Positions 1 through 5,881 of a stretch of 9,252 nt of DNA are shown piece by piece. Origin of the DNA: Acidimicrobiia bacterium (GTDB lineage Bacteria; Actinomycetota; Acidimicrobiia; Acidimicrobiales; Aldehydirespiratoraceae). The DNA is taken from assembly GCA_022824605.1 (NCBI GenBank), contig JAJDZO010000069.1, positions 1-9,252 on the forward strand, in the 5' to 3' direction. Each line of letters starts with the position of its first letter. Position 1 is the first letter of the stretch. Under the pieces are notes generated by a model that saw only the letters and a program-made list of their open reading frames with translations, had not been told where the DNA came from and did not search any database. Both the position numbers and the translations under genes were made by a program.

Positions 1-1
1 G

Positions 2-808
2 GTGTCGACCCCGGACGGCTCCGACGCAACGGCCGACCCCGATCCGGCAGGCGGTTCCGACGCAGCGGCCGCCCCCGATCCGGCGAACGGTTCTGACGCC
101 GCGAGCGATCAGGCACCCACCTCCACCCGCGTGCCGCTGTCCGACCCGCCCGATCCGGGTCCGGTTCCGGCCGATCACGGCCTCTCAGAGGCGGATCTGG
201 CCGCGGCGGTGGCCTCGTCGGTGCGGGTGGCCGCACCGGCATGCCGGGGGATCGTGCGTGAGGGCAGCGGCTTCGGGGTCGCCGACGGCGATCTGGTGGT
301 GACCATCGCGCATCTGGTGGTCGGGATGGACGAGCCCGAAGTGGAGTTGGCCGACGGTCGCAAGCTGGCCGCGACGACCGTGGCCTTCGATCCGGTCAAC
401 GACCTGGCCGTGCTGCGGGTTCCCGGCGCCGGTCTGCGTCCCCTACCCCTCAGCGAGGCCGTGCCCGACGGGACGCGGGGCGCGGTGCTGGCCTGGGAGG
501 CGGAGGGCGTGCCCGACCCGACGCCGTTCCGCATCGACCGCCCGGTCACGGTGCGCACCGAGTCGGTGAGCGGCGACGAACGTATCGAACGGCCTTCCTG
601 GCTGCTGGCCGCCGACACCGAGAAGGGTGACTCGGGCGCCGCCCTGGTGGCCGAGTTGGACGGCCGCATCACCGCGGTGGGCGTGGCCTGGGGCGCATCG
701 CGCCGAGGGGGCGGAGGGGTCGCCTACGCCACCCGCTCGGGCGCGTTGGCGCGCCTGCTCGACTCCTCCGACCTCCATGAGCCCGCAGCAGTGCCGTCAG
801 CGTGCTAG
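2..808 (+). CDS. marP: MarP-like trypsin-fold serine protease, C-terminal part (5' end probably outside window)
   Basis: Seen: a chymotrypsin-like protease domain from about residue 75 to the end, numbered from the GTG at base 2. The triad is readable: His104 in TIAHLVVG, Asp134 in DPVNDLAVL and Ser211 in KGDSGAAL, with GSGFGV just before the His. Known: mycobacterial MarP (Rv3671c) is a periplasmic acid-resistance protease with an N-terminal CvpA-like membrane domain, triad His235/Asp264/Ser343 and a Cys214-Cys395 disulfide near its C-terminus. The spacing here (30 and 77 residues) is close to MarP (29 and 79). The only two cysteines, Cys81 and the last residue Cys268, sit where the MarP disulfide would be. 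Residues 1-60 are an Asp/Pro/Ala/Ser linker with repeats and carry no signal or membrane segment. I therefore infer that the GTG at base 2 is not the true start and that a membrane domain lies upstream. The gene converges on the amine operon and is probably unrelated to it. Another DegP/Tsp-like actinobacterial protease is possible. Confidence 0.8.
   Translation: MSTPDGSDATADPDPAGGSDAAAAPDPANGSDAASDQAPTSTRVPLSDPPDPGPVPADHGLSEADLAAAVASSVRVAAPACRGIVREGSGFGVADGDLVVTIAHLVVGMDEPEVELADGRKLAATTVAFDPVNDLAVLRVPGAGLRPLPLSEAVPDGTRGAVLAWEAEGVPDPTPFRIDRPVTVRTESVSGDERIERPSWLLAADTEKGDSGAALVAELDGRITAVGVAWGASRRGGGGVAYATRSGALARLLDSSDLHEPAAVPSAC
17..115 (+). repeat. Imperfect 36-bp tandem repeat in the protease linker
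   Basis: Three in-frame units begin at 17, 53 and 89, each opening with a GGYTCYGACGC-type sequence. Two are full 36-bp units (12 codons) and the third decays after about 27 bp. They encode GSDATADPDPAG, GSDAAAAPDPAN and GSDAASDQA. The sequence is acidic, Pro/Ala-rich and probably disordered, as expected of a flexible linker before the protease domain. More units may lie upstream of the window. Confidence 0.7.
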
Positions 809-2872
809 CGCGGTGACCTCGCGGCGGTACGGGGTGGCATCGGAGTCGTCGGTCGGGGCCTCTAGTTCCTCGGCGTAGCGGCGACCTTCCCACACGGCGG
901 CTGCGATGGTGGCGGGAGCCAAGGCGTCTCCGATGGTTCGGACGCTGCGCAGACCGTGGTCGGCCCATACCGCGGCGCGGTCCAGCAGATCCTGGTGCAG
1001 GCCGTCATCGGGCAGGCGGGAGGTGACCAGCACGGCCGAGTCGCAGTCGATCCGGCCTGATTGCCCGGTGTAGGTGCACTGGGTCGACACATCGCTGTCT
1101 CCCACGGCGACGACCGCGCGGGAGGTATGCAACTCGACTCCGATCTCGATGAGGCGGCCATGGATGCGGTGCTGCTCCATGGTGTTGACGGTCCAGGCTG
1201 AGACGAGGGTCTCCGGCGTGACGAGGACCACCTCGTAGCCCTCGGCGCGCAGCATCTCGGCCAGAGCGCCGCCCATGTAGTAGTGGTCGTCGTCGAAGAT
1301 CACCACTCGGCCACCTTCGGGGCGCCTGCCGGCCATGATGTCGTCGGGAGTCAGAACCGGCATGGCGCCCAATGCCATGGTGTCAGGGCGGGTGTGCCAA
1401 CGGGCGACGCCGTCGCGCCTCCACACCGAGCCGGTAGCTACCGCGATGTGGTCGAACCGGTAGGCCAGGGCCTCCGGCGCGGTCATCTCGCTCTCGAGGT
1501 AGTGCTCCACATTGTGAAGCTGGGAGATCTGGCCAGCCCGGTAGTCGACCACCCGGATCCACTCGGCCAGCCCCGGCAGACGGGCCTCGGCCGCCACCCG
1601 GCCGCCGAGCACCCGCGACTTCTCGACCAGTACCACCTCGTAGCCGCGTTTGCCCAGAGACATGGCGGCCTCCAGGCCGGCCGGACCGGCACCGACCACC
1701 AGCACCCGCTCATCGGCGTGGCGGGGCCGGTATCGCTCGGGGTGCCAGCCCCGGCGCCATTCCTCGCCCATGGACGGGTTCTGGGTGCAGCGGATGGGTG
1801 ACATGGTGAAGTCCCCCGACACGCAGATGTTGCAGCCGATGCACTCGCGTATGTCCTCCGCACGTCCCTGTTCGATCTTTTGGGGCAGGAACGGATCGGC
1901 GATGGAGGGCCGGGCCGCGCCGATGAAGTCCAGCACGCCCTGGCGGACCATCCGTACCATCGTGTCAGGCGAGGTGAAGCGGCCCACCCCCACCACCGGC
2001 TTGGAGGTGAGCGCCTTGAGGCCCCGCACCCATTCCTCCTGGTGGGCTTCGGCGCTGAAGCGCGACGTGACGCTGTCGTCCTCCCAGGTGCCGGGCACGA
2101 AGTCCCACACATCGGGCAGCTCACCCAGTTCGCCGATCACGGCCTCGATCTCGGCGCGGTCGATGCCGTGAGCGTGACCGGACTCCTCCACGGTGAGGCG
2201 ACACCCCACCGCGGCCCGGCCGGCGGCCTCCTCCACGGTGTCCTCCAGCAGCTCGCGCAGCAGCCGCATGCGGTTGTGGAGGCTTCCGCCGTATTCGTCG
2301 GTGCGGAGGTTGTAACGGCGCGACAGGAAGTGGTGCACACCGCCGAGCGCATGACCGGCGTACACGTACACGAGGTCGAAACCGGCTCGCAGCGCCCGGT
2401 CCACCGCCTGGCGGTGCCAACGGCGCAGGTTGGCGATGTCTCGTCGGGTCATGGCGCGGGCCTGCACCGGATCGGCAGTGAACGAGGCGACGGGCAGGTT
2501 GACCGGACCCAGCGGCACCACCCGCGAGTGCAGGTTCGGTCCGTTCATCCCGTTGTAGGCGAGCTCGATGCCGGCCAGCGCCCCGCCGTCGTGGACGCGC
2601 TCGGCCATCAGCGCCAGGGCCGGCATGTCGCAGTCGTCCCAGATGCGGGCCTCGATGAATGGCGTGACCTCGGAGGTGTAGTGGATCTCGGCCTGCTCGG
2701 TGCATACCACCGCCCAGCCGCCCTCGGCCTTGACGGCGCGCATCTCGGCATGGGCGGCTGGGTCGCGATAGCCCATGCCGTTGCAGTGCGGCACCTGGAA
2801 GAAGCGGTTCTTGGCCACCAGCGGGCCGATTCGCACCGGCTCGAACAACACGTCGTATCTCGGATCTCGCAT
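797..2872 (-). CDS. Histamine dehydrogenase-like iron-sulfur flavoprotein (TMADH/DMADH family)
   Basis: A 691-aa protein, close to the roughly 730-aa trimethylamine dehydrogenase (TMADH). Family role: oxidative deamination of an amine to aldehyde plus ammonia, with electrons passing FMN to 4Fe-4S to a carrier. Seen: an N-terminal old-yellow-enzyme barrel (about 1-370); Cys30 in QVPHC, the 6-S-cysteinyl-FMN site; Tyr171 and His174 in VYVYAGH plus Asp266, matching TMADH Tyr169/His172/Asp267; Fe-S ligands Cys344, Cys347, Cys350 and Cys362; and a C-terminal nucleotide-binding fold with GAGPAG at 394-399. The TMADH aromatic bowl Tyr60/Trp264/Trp355 reads Gln60/Trp263/Asp354 here, the arrangement reported for Nocardioides simplex histamine dehydrogenase (Gln65/Trp267/Asp358). 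TMADH Tyr442, the electron-transferring-flavoprotein contact, is Arg440. The ATG at 2872 has an AAGGAG site 5 nt upstream. The gene lies 20 bp after the HutI-like gene and is last in the operon. Family membership is near certain; histamine specificity is likely but inferred. Other diamines or agmatine remain possible. Confidence 0.88.
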   Translation of the reverse strand: MRDPRYDVLFEPVRIGPLVAKNRFFQVPHCNGMGYRDPAAHAEMRAVKAEGGWAVVCTEQAEIHYTSEVTPFIEARIWDDCDMPALALMAERVHDGGALAGIELAYNGMNGPNLHSRVVPLGPVNLPVASFTADPVQARAMTRRDIANLRRWHRQAVDRALRAGFDLVYVYAGHALGGVHHFLSRRYNLRTDEYGGSLHNRMRLLRELLEDTVEEAAGRAAVGCRLTVEESGHAHGIDRAEIEAVIGELGELPDVWDFVPGTWEDDSVTSRFSAEAHQEEWVRGLKALTSKPVVGVGRFTSPDTMVRMVRQGVLDFIGAARPSIADPFLPQKIEQGRAEDIRECIGCNICVSGDFTMSPIRCTQNPSMGEEWRRGWHPERYRPRHADERVLVVGAGPAGLEAAMSLGKRGYEVVLVEKSRVLGGRVAAEARLPGLAEWIRVVDYRAGQISQLHNVEHYLESEMTAPEALAYRFDHIAVATGSVWRRDGVARWHTRPDTMALGAMPVLTPDDIMAGRRPEGGRVVIFDDDHYYMGGALAEMLRAEGYEVVLVTPETLVSAWTVNTMEQHRIHGRLIEIGVELHTSRAVVAVGDSDVSTQCTYTGQSGRIDCDSAVLVTSRLPDDGLHQDLLDRAAVWADHGLRSVRTIGDALAPATIAAAVWEGRRYAEELEAPTDDSDATPYRREVTALAR

Positions 2873-2877
2873 GCAGA

Positions 2878-2883
2878 CTCCTT
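2878..2883 (-). promoter_or_regulatory. Ribosome binding site of the histamine dehydrogenase-like gene
   Basis: AAGGAG on the minus strand, 5 nt before the ATG at 2872, within the 20-bp gap after the HutI-like gene. It is the strongest Shine-Dalgarno sequence in the operon and supports this start. It may also allow strong translation independent of the upstream gene. Confidence 0.75.
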
Positions 2884-2892
2884 GCGGTGGGC

Positions 2893-4164
2893 TCAGCGGT
2901 GGATCGGACGGCCCCCGATGACGACCGCGTCGAGCAGGGGCGCACCGGGGGCGAGGAACAACTCGTTGGGGTGGGGGCAGTCGAGCACGATCAGATCACC
3001 GCGTTTGCCCGTCTCCAGCGACCCGCACCGGTCCTGCAGACCGAGGCTGTAGGCCGCGTTCAGGGTGGCGCCGACGATCACCTCGGCCGGGGTCAGCCGG
3101 AACCAGGGAGCGGCCAGAGCCATGGTCTGAAGCAGCGATGTGGCGTGGATCGACGAGCAGTAGTCGGTGGCGACGGCGACAGGCACGTCGTTGTCGATGA
3201 ACAGACGGGCGTTGGCGCGCCGGTCGGTCATGTAGATCAGCTCGGCCACCGGCAGCACCACCGCCACCGTCTCGGTGCTCCCGACGTCGCGGATCTCGTC
3301 GTCGGGGGTGTAGGTGAGGTGCTCGGCGGACCCAGCCCGCTCACCGGCGGCGGTGGCCCAACCCTGCGACGGCTTCCAGGCATCGGCGTGAACTCGGGGC
3401 GGGAGACCCTTGTCGCGTCCGGCCCGGATGAGTCGCTGAGCCTGCGCGGGTGTGAACAGGCCGTCCTCGACGGTGACGTCGTGGAACTGAGCAATGCCCT
3501 GCTCGGCTACCGCGGGCAGCATCTCAGCCGCGATGAGGTCGGTGTAGGCGTCACCGGCCTCGGCGCCACCGTCGCCGGCCCCGATGTCGCGGGGCACCAC
3601 ATGGGCGCCGAGGAATGTGATGACGAGCTCCAACGGCGTCAGCCGGCGGGAGCCTTCCAGCAGGCGCAGTTCCCGCAGTTCCTCTTCGACGGTCAGGCCG
3701 TAGCCGGACTTCACCTCGAGGGTGGTCACGCCTCCGGCCACAATCCGTTGGTAGGCCGCCTGCAGTCGCGCCGTCAAGTCATGGTCTGTGGCGTTGCGGC
3801 TGGAAACGACGCTGGACCAGATCCCTCCGCCCCGGGCGGCCACCTCGGCCAGCGACGCTCCGCCGAGGCGTTCGGCGTACTCGTCGTGGCGTTCCCCGCC
3901 GAAGATCGGATGGGAGTGGCACTCGACCAGCCCCGGAAGCACGGTCTTGCCGGTGGCATCGAGTTGCGCCACGGCCGGATCACCCCAGGCGGCCAGGACC
4001 GCGCTGGTCGGCCCCGCGGCGGTGATCCGGCCGTCGCGAATGGCGACTGAGCCGTCGGTGATCACGTCCATCTCGTCTTGGAGCGCGCCGGTACGGGGGC
4101 CGCCGCGGTCGCGGACCATGGCCAGCGCAGCCGCGCCCACCACGTTCAGATCGTGGCCGGTCAT
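2893..4164 (-). CDS. HutI-family amidohydrolase; candidate imidazolone-acetate hydrolase
   Basis: A 423-aa protein, about the usual size of imidazolonepropionase (HutI), which opens the imidazolone ring in histidine breakdown. Seen: the metal motif HSH (His83, His85) in LVECHSHPIFGGER; AARGGGI; the signature VTTLEVKSGYGL (146-157); FLGAH (His188); HAD at 259-261; His282 in EHLTY; and Asp334 in ATDYCSS. These match the HutI metal and substrate positions. Two differences stand out: the Glu after HAD in HutI (Glu252 in the Bacillus subtilis enzyme) is Ala262, and the usual TD-x-NPG segment reads TDYCSS. These suggest a HutI relative with a changed substrate or mechanism. Next to a histamine-dehydrogenase-like gene, and with no hutH, hutU or hutG in view, imidazolone-5-acetate (one methylene shorter) is the best guess. 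The start at 4164 forms an ATGA overlap with the RidA-like stop. An in-frame extension to 4266 would lie inside that gene and is rejected. Confidence 0.85.
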   Translation of the reverse strand: MTGHDLNVVGAAALAMVRDRGGPRTGALQDEMDVITDGSVAIRDGRITAAGPTSAVLAAWGDPAVAQLDATGKTVLPGLVECHSHPIFGGERHDEYAERLGGASLAEVAARGGGIWSSVVSSRNATDHDLTARLQAAYQRIVAGGVTTLEVKSGYGLTVEEELRELRLLEGSRRLTPLELVITFLGAHVVPRDIGAGDGGAEAGDAYTDLIAAEMLPAVAEQGIAQFHDVTVEDGLFTPAQAQRLIRAGRDKGLPPRVHADAWKPSQGWATAAGERAGSAEHLTYTPDDEIRDVGSTETVAVVLPVAELIYMTDRRANARLFIDNDVPVAVATDYCSSIHATSLLQTMALAAPWFRLTPAEVIVGATLNAAYSLGLQDRCGSLETGKRGDLIVLDCPHPNELFLAPGAPLLDAVVIGGRPIHR

Positions 4165-4586
4165 TGCGGGATCACCGCGATCACGTCGATCTCCATGAGC
4201 CACTCGGGCTGGGCCAGTGCGCTCACCACCAGCCCGGTCGACACGGGATGGACGCCGCGCAGCCATCGGCCCACGGCCCGGTACACCGGCTCCCGGTAGC
4301 GGGGGTCGGTGATGTAGATCGTGGTCTTTACGATGTGGCTCAAGTCGCTGCCCGCCTCGCGCAGCAACTGCTCGACGTTGGCCATGGCCTGATCGGCCTG
4401 GGCCGCGGCATCGCCGAGTCCGACGAGGTCGCCGTCAAGGTCGGTGCCTACCTGTCCGCGCAGGTAGACGGTGCCGTTGGCCACCACGGCATGGCACAGG
4501 TCGTTGTCGAGCTTCTGGTTCGGGTAGGTGTCGCGGGTGTTGAACGGCCGGATGCGACGGTGTGTGGTCATGTCAGGTGTCGTCAT
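4161..4586 (-). CDS. RidA/YjgF/UK114-family protein lacking the catalytic Arg
   Basis: A 141-aa protein, slightly longer than the usual 125-130 aa because of an N-terminal extension of about 12 residues. RidA proteins are small trimeric enzymes that hydrolyse reactive enamine/imine intermediates. Seen: family segments GTVYLRGQVGTD, a helix around AQADQAMANVEQLL, IVKTTIYITD, and the C-terminal MEIDVIAVIP with the conserved Glu132. The Arg of the canonical PxRS/T motif (Arg105 in RidA) is replaced: HPVSTGL puts Ser116 there. Arg is needed for imine hydrolysis in the characterised RidA subfamily, so this protein may have another activity, as do other Rid subgroups without Arg. In this operon a role in handling an imine from amine oxidation, or in a later hydrolysis, is plausible but unproven. 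The start at 4586 forms an ATGA overlap with the upstream stop. A second ATG at 4571 is possible. Confidence 0.87.
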   Translation of the reverse strand: MTTPDMTTHRRIRPFNTRDTYPNQKLDNDLCHAVVANGTVYLRGQVGTDLDGDLVGLGDAAAQADQAMANVEQLLREAGSDLSHIVKTTIYITDPRYREPVYRAVGRWLRGVHPVSTGLVVSALAQPEWLMEIDVIAVIPQ

Positions 4587-5866
4587 GTCGATTGCTCCTG
4601 CACGGTTGATGATTGCTGAGCGGCGCCGATCCTGCTCAGGTAGCTGTGCTGTGAGGCGATGTGGTCGGCGAGGAGCTTGGCGTCCTGCCACACACCGAAG
4701 ATGAACGACGATCCGCGGCGGGTCTGCCAGGGCAACCCGAGGAAGTAGATCCCCGGCACGGGTGAGACGCCGCGGTGGTGTACTGGTCGGCCTTCGGTGT
4801 CGAATGTGTCGGCCTTCAGCCAGCTGTAGTCGACGCGGTAGCCGGTCGCCCAGATGATCGATGTGATGCCCTCTGCGTGCAGGTCGAGCTCGAGCACCGG
4901 GTCGGTGACCCAGCCGGGATCAGGTCCGATGATGCGGGCCTCCGGCTCTGCGGGCAGGTCGAGGCCGTTGCTGCAGATGTAGGCGTCGGCCTCGTCCAGC
5001 ACCGAAAGGTAGTTGGCGTCGCCGCGGGCCAGGTTGTCGGCCAGGTCCGGAGCGAACCGCAGCACCCCGCCATCGAACGACTGGGTCATCCCGACCAGCG
5101 CGATGCCTTCGGCCGCCAGGCGCCGGAAGTCCACGGTGTGGCCCCCGCGGGCTCCGCTGACCGAGATGGTCACATGCTCCAGTCCCGGCTCAGCCGCCGG
5201 CGCGTCCCACTTGTGGAGCACGCCCAGCCACCACACGTAGTCCTGACCGCGGTAGCTGCGGGGCGGCCGGTCATGGGGGCCGACCGACAGGAACACGCGT
5301 CTGCCTGAGCGCAGCAGCTCATCGGCGATCTGCACCCCCGATGAGCCTGCTCCCACCACCAACACCGCACCGTCGGGAAGCTGCTGCGGGTTGCGATACG
5401 ACATCGAGTGCAGTTGCATGACCTCGGCGTCGTCGGGCACCACCGGCGGGATCACCGGACGCTGGAAGGGTCCGGTGGCTGCCACCACGCTGCGAGCATC
5501 GATGGTCCCCTCGGAGGTGTCCACTCGATACCCGAGCCGGTCGACGTTGTGGCGGACCTCACGCACCTCCACGCCGCACCGCACCGGGGCCTCGATCTGT
5601 TTCGCGTAGGCCTCGAAGTAGTCGGCCACCTCGTCCTTGGACGGGAAGCCGTCGGGGTCGCTGTCGAAGGCGCGGCCCGGGAATCGGTCGTGCCAGGCCG
5701 GGCCGTTGGCCACAAGCGAGTCCCAGCGCGCCGAGCGCCAGCGCTCCGCCACCCGGCCCCGCTCCAACACGACGTGGGGCACGCGGTGACTGCTCAGGTG
5801 TTCGCTCATGGCCAGTCCGGCCTGGCCACCGCCGACGATGACGGTGTCAGTGGATTCGATCATCAT
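4583..5866 (-). CDS. FAD/NAD(P)-dependent monooxygenase-like flavoprotein (FMO/CzcO type); candidate imidazole-acetate monooxygenase
   Basis: A 427-aa class B flavoprotein monooxygenase-like protein. Seen: an FAD-binding Rossmann motif VGGGQAG (11-17) with an acidic strand end at Glu35; RWDSL at 47-51; ATGPF at 130-134; LHSMSY at 152-157, in the position of the FMO-type HSxxY motif; a second Rossmann motif VGAGSSG (171-177) for NAD(P)H; and a late WATGY motif near residue 345. No signal peptide or membrane helix is visible. Family members hydroxylate or N-oxygenate small molecules with O2 and NAD(P)H; many CzcO-like members are uncharacterised. In the proposed pathway it would do the imidazole-4-acetate monooxygenase step, which feeds a HutI-like hydrolase. 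That is inference from context only. The start at 5866 gives Met-Met and the second ATG (5863) is equally possible; neither has a clear Shine-Dalgarno. It lies 15 bp after the binding-protein gene. Confidence 0.82.
   Translation of the reverse strand: MMIESTDTVIVGGGQAGLAMSEHLSSHRVPHVVLERGRVAERWRSARWDSLVANGPAWHDRFPGRAFDSDPDGFPSKDEVADYFEAYAKQIEAPVRCGVEVREVRHNVDRLGYRVDTSEGTIDARSVVAATGPFQRPVIPPVVPDDAEVMQLHSMSYRNPQQLPDGAVLVVGAGSSGVQIADELLRSGRRVFLSVGPHDRPPRSYRGQDYVWWLGVLHKWDAPAAEPGLEHVTISVSGARGGHTVDFRRLAAEGIALVGMTQSFDGGVLRFAPDLADNLARGDANYLSVLDEADAYICSNGLDLPAEPEARIIGPDPGWVTDPVLELDLHAEGITSIIWATGYRVDYSWLKADTFDTEGRPVHHRGVSPVPGIYFLGLPWQTRRGSSFIFGVWQDAKLLADHIASQHSYLSRIGAAQQSSTVQEQST
4595..4599 (-). promoter_or_regulatory. 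Ribosome binding site of the RidA-like gene
   Basis: AGGAG on the minus strand, 8 nt before the ATG at 4586 and inside the 3' end of the monooxygenase-like gene. It favours 4586 over the in-frame ATG at 4571, which has no such motif nearby, and excludes the longer reading frame to 4691. Confidence 0.7.
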
Positions 5867-5881
5867 GCTGACGGGTGTGGC

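Noticed and set aside
740..755. Inverted repeat GGCGCG-TTGG-CGCGCC about 40 nt past the dehydrogenase stop, a possible terminator
   Set aside because: The stem is only 6 bp, there is no T tract on either strand, and it lies within protease coding sequence. Such GC palindromes are common by chance at this base composition.
797..2872. Plain trimethylamine or dimethylamine dehydrogenase
   Set aside because: The cofactor residues match, but the aromatic bowl is broken: Trp355 becomes Asp354, Trp105 becomes Ala105 and Tyr60 becomes Gln60. A HutI homologue would also make no sense in methylamine use.
1880..3052. Long plus-strand open frame (390 codons) opposite the dehydrogenase and HutI-like genes
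   Set aside because: It is an antisense shadow of high-GC coding sequence. It has no recognisable domain, and the minus-strand genes have clear family motifs throughout.
2887..4050. Plus-strand open frame (387 codons) opposite the HutI-like gene
   Set aside because: It is the shadow of a well-supported amidohydrolase, with His/Gly/Val-rich low-complexity translation and no family resemblance.
2893..4164. Part of a standard histidine utilisation (hut) operon
   Set aside because: No histidase, urocanase, formiminoglutamase or hut regulator is in view, and key HutI residues are changed.
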